Shown here: in pieces, positions 1 through 7,791 of the stretch
How positions within the stretch are numbered: the first letter of the stretch is position 1
Layout of the letters: every line of letters starts with the position of its first letter
Origin: Chlamydiota bacterium
GTDB taxonomy: Bacteria; Chlamydiota; Chlamydiia; Chlamydiales; RGXB01
DNA: 64,000 nt
NCBI GenBank assembly: GCA_016866475.1
Contig: VGMF01000006.1
Span: 1-64,000 of the forward strand
Direction: 5' to 3'
Program-made: the position numbers and the translations under genes
The notes under the pieces: generated by a model
The model's input: the letters and a program-made list of their open reading frames with translations, nothing else
Told to the model about the DNA's origin: nothing
The model's database searches: none

Positions 1-80
1 CCATCCCGAACTCAGAAGTTAAACCACTCATCGCCGATGGTATTGCTCCCAAGAGAGTGAAAGAGTAGGACGTTGCCAGA
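1..80 (+). rRNA. rrf: 5S ribosomal RNA, 3' portion (5' end outside window)
   Basis: The first 80 bases match the 3' two thirds of bacterial 5S rRNA: the CCGAACTCAGAAGTTAAAC loop, then CGCCGATGGTA and a closing GAGAGTAGGACGTTGCCAG segment. The gene is cut by the window start, so the rest of an rRNA operon probably lies upstream. It is followed within about 10 bases by a hairpin terminator. The exact 3' end is uncertain by a few bases. Confidence 0.93.
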
Positions 81-90
81 TTTTCCTTTT

Positions 91-121
91 GCCCGTTGTG
101 CCCCCCACACCGGGCATTTTT
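91..121 (+). terminator. Rho-independent terminator of the rRNA operon
   Basis: GCCCG at 91-95 pairs with CGGGC at 111-115 and TGTG at 97-100 with CACA at 106-109, leaving a C-rich loop. The stem is followed by ATTTTT. It lies just after the 5S gene, as expected for the end of an rRNA transcript. Confidence 0.8.
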
Positions 122-227
122 CATTTATGGGGAGCGGCGTTTGGCTGCATATAGCGTGCGTTTATTCCGAAGGCTGTGTGGGGCCCCCCTTTACCACTAG
201 CCTTCGCGATAAACACCCACTCTATCT

Positions 228-357
228 CGCCACCCGGTCACTCCCCAGGGGTTATTCTACTATTCGGCTGCATGTTGTATAATGTGAAATTTGAAGATAC
301 TCGCCGCCCGTTCACTCCTCAGAGGGTATTCCGCTATTCGTCTGCATGTTGTCTAAT
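228..357. repeat. Two 56-bp imperfect direct repeats after the rRNA operon
   Basis: Copy 1 is 228-283 and copy 2 is 302-357, a period of 74 bp. Both begin CGCC and end TAAT, and differ at about 9 of 56 positions without any gap. A shorter similar stretch (GGCTGCATA) lies near 141. No convincing ORF covers them. They could be remnants of a duplicated non-coding element or of rRNA-spacer sequence. Nothing else is recognisable between the terminator and about 370. Confidence 0.7.
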
Positions 358-373
358 AAGCAACTTGACGTAA

Positions 374-1105
374 TCTTTTACAAATTGGTTTTCATACGGT
401 TTTGACACAATTTCTGGATTAGGAGTACTATTAATAAATTCTTTTTCTATCATGGTTTATACGATTGCAGTCCAGGTTTTTTGTTATAGGACCTTGGAGG
501 ATAAGTCGGTATTGCAGCTTACTACAGTTCACAACAAAAAAGAGAAGATTGAAACCGAAGTAGCATCGATCAATCAAACTTAAGATCTTTTGTACGATCA
601 GCCCCTAAAGATTATCCCTGTAAAGCTTTATATCAATGACTTAATTGGGAAAGGGATTGGTATTTTGAATGCAAGAGGGCCATTTGAGATTCCTTTGAAC
701 CAGAGTACAATATTATTTATTTATGCGGTCTTACTCGGAACCTTAGGTTTTCAGGGTGCCGGAAAATCGATTCCATCCTTCTATTTTAATTATAATTTTA
801 TCGACAATTCCTCTTTTCGAGTACCCTTTTAATTTTGGAGAGTTGAAAGTTCCGTTGCATGCAACTAAATCAGAAAATCTTCTTTTTGTTCCTGACTTTG
901 ATAATTTAGAACAGGTCAGCGCCTATTTAAATAACAATGTCGAGTTAATAAAATAGGATGCAGATATGTTTACAAAGAGGGTGCAGGGACTCCTACACAT
1001 GAGAGTGTCTTTATTTTCCAAAGAAGTATTCCACGTACGTTAGTAAGCTTCCTTTTGCCTACATTGATTGGTCTGGGGATCTTACTCCAGAGTTATAAGC
1101 TTTAA
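374..1105 (+). pseudogene. Decayed membrane-protein gene (unknown family)
   Basis: Coding-like sequence runs through this stretch but is broken. One frame reads a hydrophobic segment (about 419-480) and is stopped by TAA at 581-583. It continues in the same frame from 584 to 832. It then shifts +1 near the CCCTTTT run at about 826-832 to reach 956, and shifts again to end at 1103-1105 with a hydrophobic tail (SFLLPTLIGLGILL). Joined together, the pieces give one protein with an N-terminal and a C-terminal membrane segment and a polar middle. I do not recognise the family. An open stretch in the last frame goes on to about 1300 without recognisable content. Confidence 0.6.
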
Positions 1106-1334
1106 AAAAAAGAGGGTGACATAAATTTAATCGTCGCATCCTGGGGTTCTTTCTTGGTTGTGTATGATCGTCTCCTTCATTGCTCTTGTCTAGCCACATC
1201 AATAGACTCTAAAACCAATAAACATCGGAGGTGGGTAGATTTTAGCCCTTATTTTATCATTCAGGTAGTTGTTCATAAAATCGAGCCTTTGCAATTATTT
1301 TTTTTATCACTATGCTGATTTTAAAAGGGGTTCT

Positions 1335-1811
1335 ATGAAATCTTCCAAACTTCCTGTGTTTGCATTTTTTTTAATGTTGACCGCATTTGCGGCTTTTTTA
1401 GGTTCTATTTTTGGACTTGATCCTAATGATGAATGGTACCAAAATTTGTATAAACCGGCGTTCGTACCTCCTGACAAGGTATTCGGAATTGTATGGTCTA
1501 TACTTTACGTGTTGATAGGTTTAGCCGGGGCTCGCATCTATTTGTCGAAAGGCAAGAATAGAAATACAGCCTTGAATCTTTGGGGCGCCCAGCTCGTGGT
1601 GAATGCCCTTTTCCCCCTCCTGTTTTTTGGCCTGAAGAGCCCAATTTTGGGGTTTGCCGACACATTAATTCTTTTCCTTATACTGATTTTACTCCTTTTA
1701 AAACTCTGGGATCTCGATAGGAGAAGTTTCTATTTTTTGGTCCCTTATTTTCTATGGGTAGGATTTGCCATGGTGATTGCATTTCTAATTGTTGTGCATC
1801 CATTAGGATAA
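1335..1811 (+). CDS. tspO: TspO/MBR family membrane protein (tryptophan-rich sensory protein)
   Basis: TspO/MBR proteins are five-helix membrane proteins that bind porphyrins and cholesterol-like ligands. Diagnostic residues are visible: the early EWYQNLYKPAFVPPD segment, the following FGIVWSILYVLIGLAG, a WGAQLVVNALFP helix and the closing LVPYFLWVGFAMVIAF. The product has 158 aa, normal for the family. The start was set at ATG 1335 because AAGGGG lies just upstream. An upstream in-frame start at 1269 lacks a ribosome binding site. The gene stands alone between a decayed region and an SRPBCC gene. Its role here may be tetrapyrrole or stress sensing, which is inferred from the family only. Confidence 0.9.
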   Translation: MKSSKLPVFAFFLMLTAFAAFLGSIFGLDPNDEWYQNLYKPAFVPPDKVFGIVWSILYVLIGLAGARIYLSKGKNRNTALNLWGAQLVVNALFPLLFFGLKSPILGFADTLILFLILILLLLKLWDLDRRSFYFLVPYFLWVGFAMVIAFLIVVHPLG

Positions 1812-1910
1812 ATGAAAATTATAGAATCAAATTAGCTTTTTTATTCCTCCCAGCGATAGTCTATAAGTGGCTTAAAGAGGGGAGCATCTGTCGTGATAGT
1901 TCGATTAAGG

Positions 1911-1931
1911 TCCCCCTCTCAAAAAGGGGGA
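1911..1931. repeat. Short inverted repeat between tspO and the SRPBCC gene
   Basis: TCCCCC at 1911-1916 pairs with GGGGGA at 1926-1931 around a TCTCAAAAA loop. No clean T-run follows, so termination is possible but weak. Confidence 0.35.
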
Positions 1932-1981
1932 TTAATAAAAAGAGTGGGTTAATTTAAGATTTTACAAAAAAGGGAGGCTCT

Positions 1982-2437
1982 ATGCACTCGTTGATCAAAA
2001 CAACATGGATACCCACAAGCCTCGAACGTGCGTGGGAATTTTTTAGCTCACCGGACAATTTATCTTGCATAACTCCCCAAGATCTCGATTTTCATATTCT
2101 GGATCGCTCCCAAAGCATGAAAATGTTTGCAGGGCAGATTATAGAGTACACCGTAAAACCATTCCCATTCTACACTGTGCACTGGATTACTGAAATCACC
2201 CATGTAGAACCGATGAAATTTTTCGTCGATGAACAACGGTTTGGCCCCTATCGGTTTTGGCATCACAAGCATTTCTTCAGTCCCGAAAATGGGGGCGTGC
2301 GTATGCAGGATATCATTCATTATAAGCTCCCCTTTGGAATTCTGGGGGCTGCCATTGAGCCCTTCTTAGTTCGCCCTAAGCTGGAAGAAATTTTTTCTTT
2401 CAGAGAGAAGCAGATTAAAAAGATCTTTTCTGACTAA
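1982..2437 (+). CDS. SRPBCC-fold ligand-binding protein (cyclase/dehydrase-like)
   Basis: A 151-aa protein of the START/SRPBCC helix-grip class. It has the characteristic opening (TTWIPTSLERAWEFFSSPDNLSCITP), a central strand pair with HWITEI and FVDEQRFGPYRFWHH, and a C-terminal helix ending FREKQIKKIF. Such proteins bind hydrophobic ligands and are often annotated as cell-division inhibitor-like or ligand-binding SRPBCC proteins. The ligand cannot be read from sequence. GGGAGG lies seven bases before ATG 1982, so the start is secure. There is no signal peptide, so it is probably cytoplasmic. Confidence 0.8.
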   Translation: MHSLIKTTWIPTSLERAWEFFSSPDNLSCITPQDLDFHILDRSQSMKMFAGQIIEYTVKPFPFYTVHWITEITHVEPMKFFVDEQRFGPYRFWHHKHFFSPENGGVRMQDIIHYKLPFGILGAAIEPFLVRPKLEEIFSFREKQIKKIFSD

Positions 2438-2526
2438 GAAAAAAGGTCTTTTTTAACCTATTTTATTCCAAATAAAGTGAAACGTCCTGTTCACATCGAC
2501 ATCCATTTATTGGCTATTTCATCGTA

Positions 2527-2738
2527 TCAAATCGACAAGATTCCGTAGTCAGTTTTTGTATAAGTATAGGCTGTTGTAAACTCAACATTTTTGCACAATA
2601 GATTTGATAGTCTCAATGTTTCTAAGCTGTAGTTTCCATTTTTCCTTGGGACTACTGTTCCTGTCACGTAGCCACCATAGGTGCCCCAATAAAAAAACCT
2701 ATGCTCTCAGTTAAAATCCCCTTAAAAAGTTCCTTCAT
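2527..2738 (-). pseudogene. Small gene broken (or slipping) at an A7/T7 run, unknown family
   Basis: On the minus strand a start ATG at 2738 follows a good ribosome binding site (AGGCGGTGA). The frame opens MKELFKGILTESIGFF and then meets T7 (2691-2697). Read as is, it stops at TGA within 25 codons. With one extra T it continues as YWGTYGGYVTGTVVPRKNG and so on, for about 70 residues, to TGA at 2527-2529. The second part has normal-looking composition. It is either a recent one-base deletion or a slippage-dependent gene. I do not recognise the protein. Confidence 0.55.
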
Positions 2739-2953
2739 AAGTCACCGCCTTTTTAAATGAATGATTGAGCTTATCGGTGTGAATCATGATCTTGCTTGTA
2801 TCCCATTTTTAACCCGTAAGTTCACTTATTATCTGCTTTTGACCCGATTCCTGAATACCATTCGGGTAGTAAGAGGTTGGGACTGCTCGCGTTTTAAATT
2901 GATAGAACACCTGTTTTCTCGGATAATTCGCCGGGTGGTTAAGGATAGGATCT

Positions 2954-3183
2954 CTAGCTTAAACAAAAAGAGTTGCTTGCCAAAAGCAGGCAACTCCTGT
3001 TGTTGCTCGAATGTTCTCTTGTGTGGAAAAAAAAAGCTGGATTCCCATCTAAATCGGTGTCATAAAACCCCGCTGAATATCTGGGAGAGCCATTAAAGAT
3101 ACTTTCTTGGCAATCGTAAAAAGAGACGCTCTAATTCTTTGTCCTAGTAAAAAAATATGGACCCCAAAATCTTTGAGATTCAT
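2954..3183 (-). pseudogene. Remnant of a VOC (glyoxalase/bleomycin-resistance fold) gene
   Basis: Two overlapping minus-strand frames together resemble the C-terminal half of a VOC-superfamily protein. The first, from ATG 3183, contains FGVHIFLL and ASLFTIAKK. The second, from about 3094, contains NGSPRYSAGFYDTDLDGN. That corresponds to the family pattern NG-P---YY-AF--DPDGN. They are joined by a frameshift, and the 5' half of the family is missing. A minus-strand terminator hairpin lies within the last codons of the open frame, so the original stop was probably earlier. The assignment rests on a short motif and is tentative. Confidence 0.4.
2961..2996 (-). terminator. Strong minus-strand hairpin terminator
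   Basis: GAGTTGCTTGC at 2970-2980 pairs with GCAGGCAACTC at 2986-2996 (one G-T wobble) around a CAAAA loop. On the minus strand it is followed by TTTTTGTTT. It would end the transcript of the decayed VOC gene. Confidence 0.75.
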
Positions 3184-3415
3184 GCTTTTCCCTTCCAAAA
3201 TACCCTCAAACAGGAGATTCTGTTTTAGTTAAAAAAAAATCGAACACGGAATATCCGGTTAGAATTTTGATGTTGTGAATAGATATTCTTGGGCCCAAAA
3301 TCCTATGTAGACCTTGAAATAGGGAAAAAGAGATTGCGAGAATATTTTTATAACCGAAAGGAGTTTTTTAAAAAAAATAGGCTTTGGCTAAGTTTTAAAA
3401 AAATATTTTTAAAAG

Positions 3416-3445
3416 TTGTTGCACAAAAAATCGTTCTCTTAATAT
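3416..3445 (+). promoter_or_regulatory. Putative housekeeping promoter of hctA
   Basis: TTGTTG at 3416-3421 and TAATAT at 3440-3445 are separated by 18 bp in a very A/T-rich stretch, 35 bp before the hctA ATG. Assigned by similarity to the sigma70 consensus only. Confidence 0.4.
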
Positions 3446-3479
3446 GGAAAGAGCTATAGACCAACATTAGAGGGCATTT

Positions 3480-3719
3480 ATGGCACTAAAACAAACTGCA
3501 ACGCACATGATGGAGCTTTTAGAGAGAGTTTACGAAGATCTAGTAAAAGCTGTTGAAAAAGAGAACAAAGCCGCTGCACAACGGGTCAGAACAGGTTCTA
3601 TCCGTTTAGAGAAAGTAGCAAAACTCTTCAGAAAAGAATCTGTAAAAGAGATGCCAAAGAAAAAAAGAGCTTCGAAGGCGAAGGCTAAAAAACCCGTAGC
3701 TAAGAGCAGGAAGAAATAG
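3480..3719 (+). CDS. hctA: Hc1-like histone, developmental DNA-condensing protein
   Basis: Chlamydial Hc1 condenses the chromosome as reticulate bodies become elementary bodies. The first 58 residues match the conserved Hc1 head (MALKQTATHMMELLERVYED, then KENKAAAQRVRTGSIRLEK and LFRKES). The tail is a short Lys/Ala-rich stretch (KKKRASKAKAKKPVAKSRKK). At 79 aa it is clearly shorter than the roughly 125 aa of Chlamydia trachomatis Hc1, with the loss entirely in the basic tail. AGAGGG precedes ATG 3480. The gene is monocistronic, with its own promoter-like sequence and a strong terminator. The neighbouring methyltransferase and yajC reproduce known chlamydial order. Confidence 0.92.
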   Translation: MALKQTATHMMELLERVYEDLVKAVEKENKAAAQRVRTGSIRLEKVAKLFRKESVKEMPKKKRASKAKAKKPVAKSRKK

Positions 3720-3746
3720 CATTTCAATTTTTTTTGATTACATGGG

Positions 3747-3775
3747 AACCCGAAAAGTGATTTTCGGGTTTTTTA
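3747..3775 (+). terminator. Rho-independent terminator of hctA
   Basis: AACCCGAAAA (3747-3756) and TTTTCGGGTT (3761-3770) form a perfect 10-bp stem with a GTGA loop, followed by TTTTATTT. Confidence 0.9.
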
Positions 3776-3802
3776 TTTCCTGTTTTGATAAAATGTCTCT
3801 TT

Positions 3803-5140
3803 ATGGAACAGATATTGATCGAAAGATGGAATGAAAAAGGGCACGGGCGAGCCCGTTTTGAGGGGAAGACGGTAGATGTGAAGGGGGCTTTTTTGGGAGA
3901 AACCGTTTTGGTTAACCTCAAAAAAGGGAAAAGGGGTACAAAAAAAGGGATTATCCAATCGATTTTTTCTCCATCCTTGGAGCGTATTGCAGATCGTTGT
4001 TCTCACTCGAGGATTTGTGGAGGATGCAATTTTCATGGACTCAGTTACCCCTCGCAGCTTCTTTTGAAGCAAGAGGCTGTCCAAAAACTCTTTACACATC
4101 CCGTAGCGCCGATCATAGAGGCTCAAGAGCCATTCTACTATCGTAACAAAATGGAATTTTCTTTCTCCGAAGATAAAGAAAAAAAACGGTATCTTGGATT
4201 GGTTCAAGAAGATTCCAGAGGCAAGGTTTTTGAACAAAAAGACTGCGCTCTATGTCCTGAATGGATGCTGCAAACTTTAAAAAATGTTTATGACTACTGG
4301 TGCACTACTACTATTGATGCCTATTATCTCCATAGAAATAGTGGCTCGCTAAGAACCTTGACCTGTCGGGGCGGTGTGAACACTCGGGAGAGGATGGTCA
4401 TTTTGGGACTTTCAGGCAACCCCAGCTTTGCTCTTACTTACGAGGAGTTAGAAGGGTTTAAGCAGGCGATCTTGATGGCAAACCGTGAATTCCCTCAGAT
4501 AAGCATATTTGCTGTTTTGACCCATGTGGAAAAGGGGACACCCACCTATACATCGGAGATCCATTTGCATGGCAAAGACCACTATACAGAATCTTTGCTA
4601 GGTAAAACATTTTTGATATCTCCCCAGGCCTTTTTTCAACCTAATCCGGTGCAGGCAGAACGGCTGTATAAAACGGCTTTTGATTTGTTGCAGCCCACCC
4701 TTGGTGATCGTGTTTTGGATTTGTATTGCGGTGTGGGTTCTATCGGGATCTGTTTAAAAGAGCAAGTCAAGGAGATCTATGGGATAGAATTGAACAAATA
4801 TGCGGTTTGCGATGCTTTACGTAATATCGCAGTCAATGGGCTTGAAAACATCAATGTCGCTGTCGGGGACGTCAAAGAGGTGTTGTTACAACATAAAGAT
4901 GCCCCGTTTGATAGTATGATTGTGGATCCTCCCCGTGCCGGGCTAGATATTGAAGTGATTGAAACTTTGGGAACCATGCAGGTAAAAAAGCTCCTCTACA
5001 TTTCTTGTAATCCAAAAACATTAGCGCGCGATCTCCCCCTCTTGGAATCTAAGGGGTACCAGTTGGAGGTACTGCAGCCTGTAGATCAATTTCCACAAAC
5101 ACTGCATTTGGAAATGATTGCCTTTTTTGTGAGAAAATAA
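3803..5140 (+). CDS. rlmD: 23S rRNA (uracil-5-)-methyltransferase, RlmD/RumA type
   Basis: This is an S-adenosylmethionine-dependent enzyme that methylates a 23S rRNA uracil at C5. The N-terminal 55 residues are a TRAM-like RNA-binding domain. Iron-sulphur cluster cysteines are visible at about C66, C72, C75 and C148, spaced as in RumA. Then come FLISPQAFFQPNP, the SAM-binding VLDLYCGVGSIG, DPPRAGLD, and YISCNPKTLARD holding the catalytic cysteine. The length of 445 aa is typical. ATG 3803 was preferred to an upstream TTG at 3785 because it fits the family start. The gene lies directly downstream of the hctA terminator. RlmC or RlmCD specificity cannot be excluded. Confidence 0.9.
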   Translation: MEQILIERWNEKGHGRARFEGKTVDVKGAFLGETVLVNLKKGKRGTKKGIIQSIFSPSLERIADRCSHSRICGGCNFHGLSYPSQLLLKQEAVQKLFTHPVAPIIEAQEPFYYRNKMEFSFSEDKEKKRYLGLVQEDSRGKVFEQKDCALCPEWMLQTLKNVYDYWCTTTIDAYYLHRNSGSLRTLTCRGGVNTRERMVILGLSGNPSFALTYEELEGFKQAILMANREFPQISIFAVLTHVEKGTPTYTSEIHLHGKDHYTESLLGKTFLISPQAFFQPNPVQAERLYKTAFDLLQPTLGDRVLDLYCGVGSIGICLKEQVKEIYGIELNKYAVCDALRNIAVNGLENINVAVGDVKEVLLQHKDAPFDSMIVDPPRAGLDIEVIETLGTMQVKKLLYISCNPKTLARDLPLLESKGYQLEVLQPVDQFPQTLHLEMIAFFVRK

Positions 5141-5201
5141 AACTCTTTTAAAAGAAACATCCGTTTATATACTCTTTTTTTGTCATATAGTAGAGGTGGC
5201 G

Positions 5202-5516
5202 ATGATTTTTTTAGACGCAGCTGAGGGGTCAACGCAGTCTGTTGCCCAAAATCTCATCTTGTTTGCTGTGATGTTTCTTCTTTTGTATTTCCTATTTATA
5301 CGTCCAGAGCAAACTAGGCGAAAAAATTTGATGAAAATGCAGGATGGGCTTAGTTTGGGGCAGAAAGTCTATGCAGGTGCTATTGTAGGGACGGTTAAAA
5401 AGCTTAGCGAGACTACTTGTACCCTCTCAAGTGGCAACTGTGAATTAGAGGTTCTCAGAGCGGCGATAAGTTTTGTTGAGCTCCCGAAAGAGGAGGACCA
5501 ACAACCTATATCCTGA
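5202..5516 (+). CDS. yajC: Preprotein translocase subunit YajC
   Basis: YajC is a small accessory subunit of the SecDF-YajC complex in the inner membrane. The 104-aa product has one membrane helix (about residues 14-35, LILFAVMFLLLYFLFI) followed directly by RPEQTRRK, the family signature. The cytoplasmic beta domain then contains VYAGAIVGTVKKL. The start is ATG 5202, preceded by AGAGGTG. A GTG two codons earlier is possible. It lies 61 bp after the rRNA methyltransferase gene and ends at a bidirectional terminator. Confidence 0.95.
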   Translation: MIFLDAAEGSTQSVAQNLILFAVMFLLLYFLFIRPEQTRRKNLMKMQDGLSLGQKVYAGAIVGTVKKLSETTCTLSSGNCELEVLRAAISFVELPKEEDQQPIS

Positions 5517-5563
5517 CAAGCCCCTTTTTTTAGTTCGAAAGGTCGATCCCCTAGTAGAAGTTC

Positions 5564-5597
5564 AAAAAAAAGCCCTCGTAATAGAGGGCTTTTTTTT
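5564..5597. terminator. Bidirectional terminator between yajC and htpG
   Basis: AGCCCTC at 5571-5577 pairs with GAGGGCT at 5584-5590 around GTAATA. An A-run lies on the left and a T-run on the right, so it can stop transcription in both directions. Confidence 0.85.
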
Positions 5598-5719
5598 GGT
5601 CTTCTTTTCAATCCTTTTGGGATCGCTTAAATACCATTTTAAGACCGTGGTTTTTACTACCCCTTTAACATGATTTTAAAAAAATCTGGTTATAAAGGGG
5701 CATGCATCTATCCGGTCGA

Positions 5720-7519
5720 TTATTTTTCCTGGCAAAGAAGGGACTCAAAAAGCTTCATCGAGCGGTTCAAAAATGGCTGCAACGCATCAGCATGCAACTC
5801 TTTTTGAGAAAGCAGCGAGAGGTCAAAAAGCTGTTCTAAGAGTTCTTTAGCAAGTTCAGGTCTATTTTTTTGGATCTCTTCAATTTTTGAGACCATCGGA
5901 GAATTGGCGTTCAAAACAAACGTTTTTTTACCGAAAAGGTCAGTTGAGAAATCCTGTTTTTGGAGCCGCATGTAGTCTCTCAAACGGCGTTGATCCTCAT
6001 CGATCATCACAAAACCGGGAATAGATGTGGAACCCAACGGTTTGAGTTCTACCTCCACTTTATGGTCTTTGAACGATTCTTTGGCAAATTGGAGAAGTTC
6101 CTCTTTAGGGGCAAAAGACTCCTCTTGAGTGAGCAGGTCGTCAAGTCCACCATCAATACGCTGAAATTTAACTTCGGGCATTTTTGACTCAAAATGCTGA
6201 AATAAGTGGCTATCGATCGGTGATGTGGAGCGTAGGACGTCCACCTCTTTTTCTTTATAGAGTTTCAAGAAGTGATTTTCGCTTGTGTCTATGTGGTAAT
6301 AAACTTTCGACTTTGTCTTATCCTTCATCGTCTCTAAATAGGAGGGAATGCTGATCCATTCGGCTTTGCTGTTTTCAAATAAAATGAGATCCTTGGTCTT
6401 CTCATAAAACTTTTCGTCCTGCAAGTTCCCCAATTTCAAAAAGACCTCCATCTCTTTGTAAAGGGCGATATAGTCCTCTTTGTTGGAATTATAGAGCTGT
6501 TGCAGCTTGTCGGAGATCTTTTTGGATAGATGAGCCCCTAGCTGACGCACCGTTTTGTCCATGTGCAGATAGCTTCTAGATACATTCAAAGGGAGATCCG
6601 GACTATCGATTGCCCCTCGCAATAGGGTCATATATTCCGGAAGGAGCTCTTTGATATCGCTTGAAACATAAACCCGGTTGCAAAAAAGCTTTGTGAAACA
6701 TTTTCCGAATTCCAATCTCTCGGTAACTTTTGGAAAATAGAGGATCCCCTTTAAGTTGAAAGGGTAATCGATATTCAGATGGATCCAAAAAATCGGGGCC
6801 GGCTCAAATGGGTAGAGCTGGGAGTAGAAATCCTTGTACTCTTCATCTGTGCAATCTTGTACCGATTTTAAATAAAGGGGGGCTTTTTCATTGATCTGTT
6901 TGTCGCCCACGAAAATCGGGTGAGGGAGAAAGGTGCAATATTTTTTGATCACCGCCTCAAGTTTCCCCTCTTCGAGGTAATCTTCCGATTCTTGATCGAT
7001 GTGCAACACGATTTTAGTCCCCATCGGCTGGGTATCGATCCGATTGAGCTCATAGGTGTTGGAACCGTCGCTAGTCCAATGGCTGGAGGGGCAATCTAAG
7101 CGGAAAGATTGGGAGATTACCTCCACTTGGCTACTGACCATAAATGCAGAGTAAAAGCCTAAGCCGAAATGGCCGATAATTTTATCTTTATCATTTGCGG
7201 TGTCATATTTTTTAACGAATTCTTCGGCACCGCTGAATGCGATTTGTGCAATATAGGTCTCTACTTCCGTTTCGCTCATTCCGATACCGTTATCGGTGAT
7301 GGTGATCGTTTTTGATGCCTGATCGATTTTTACCCTTATTTCGGGTGCGTAATCGGTCACCGAGGCCTCGTTGTTTTCGATCAGAACCTTTAATTTGGTG
7401 ATCGCGTCCGAGGCGTTAGAGACGAGTTCGCGAATAAAAATTTCCTTGTCGGAGTACAAGGATTTTTTGATAATCGGTAGAATATTTTCGCTATGAATCT
7501 TGAGTGTTCCTTGTGCCAT
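5720..7519 (-). CDS. htpG: Molecular chaperone HtpG (bacterial Hsp90)
   Basis: HtpG is a dimeric ATP-dependent chaperone. The N-terminal GHKL ATPase domain shows ELVSNASDAITKL, ITDNGIGM and IIGHFGLGFYSAFMV. The middle domain has GILYFPK and FCNRVYVSSDIKELLPEYM, with SPDLPLNVSRS and the arginine that contacts ATP. The C-terminal dimerisation region ends near 599 aa, slightly shorter than E. coli HtpG. The start was placed at the ATG at 7519 (MAQGTLKIHSEN), with GGAAGT upstream. The longer upstream reading is not supported. It faces nadE across a 272-bp divergent spacer. No CIRCE element was seen there. Confidence 0.96.
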   Translation of the reverse strand: MAQGTLKIHSENILPIIKKSLYSDKEIFIRELVSNASDAITKLKVLIENNEASVTDYAPEIRVKIDQASKTITITDNGIGMSETEVETYIAQIAFSGAEEFVKKYDTANDKDKIIGHFGLGFYSAFMVSSQVEVISQSFRLDCPSSHWTSDGSNTYELNRIDTQPMGTKIVLHIDQESEDYLEEGKLEAVIKKYCTFLPHPIFVGDKQINEKAPLYLKSVQDCTDEEYKDFYSQLYPFEPAPIFWIHLNIDYPFNLKGILYFPKVTERLEFGKCFTKLFCNRVYVSSDIKELLPEYMTLLRGAIDSPDLPLNVSRSYLHMDKTVRQLGAHLSKKISDKLQQLYNSNKEDYIALYKEMEVFLKLGNLQDEKFYEKTKDLILFENSKAEWISIPSYLETMKDKTKSKVYYHIDTSENHFLKLYKEKEVDVLRSTSPIDSHLFQHFESKMPEVKFQRIDGGLDDLLTQEESFAPKEELLQFAKESFKDHKVEVELKPLGSTSIPGFVMIDEDQRRLRDYMRLQKQDFSTDLFGKKTFVLNANSPMVSKIEEIQKNRPELAKELLEQLFDLSLLSQKELHADALQPFLNRSMKLFESLLCQEK

Positions 7520-7791
7520 AAACGTACTTCCAAGTTTTTTGTTAGAAAGTTTTTCCCCCCTTAAGCCCTGTTTCCCATCTATAGTATGGGGTTGAATCAT
7601 GGAAAATACCATGTCTAGGGGTAAGAAATCAAGAAAGAATCGGCACCATCATGGTCTATAAAAAAGGTTGCATCTAACATTCAGAGGGTGAATAGGTAAC
7701 GGTTTTTATGACTTAAAACCGCTTGCCTGGGGAGAGAAAAACAGGTATGGAGTAGGAATAGGGCTTTTTAATCCTTTGAAAGGTAGACTGC

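Noticed and set aside
73-373. Two short ORFs over the 5S end, terminator and 56-bp repeats
   Set aside because: They run through the rRNA gene end or the hairpin and have no ribosome binding site. Composition is not protein-like.
2761-3096. 111-aa plus-strand ORF
   Set aside because: No ribosome binding site and odd composition. It runs antisense through a strong minus-strand terminator and a decayed gene.
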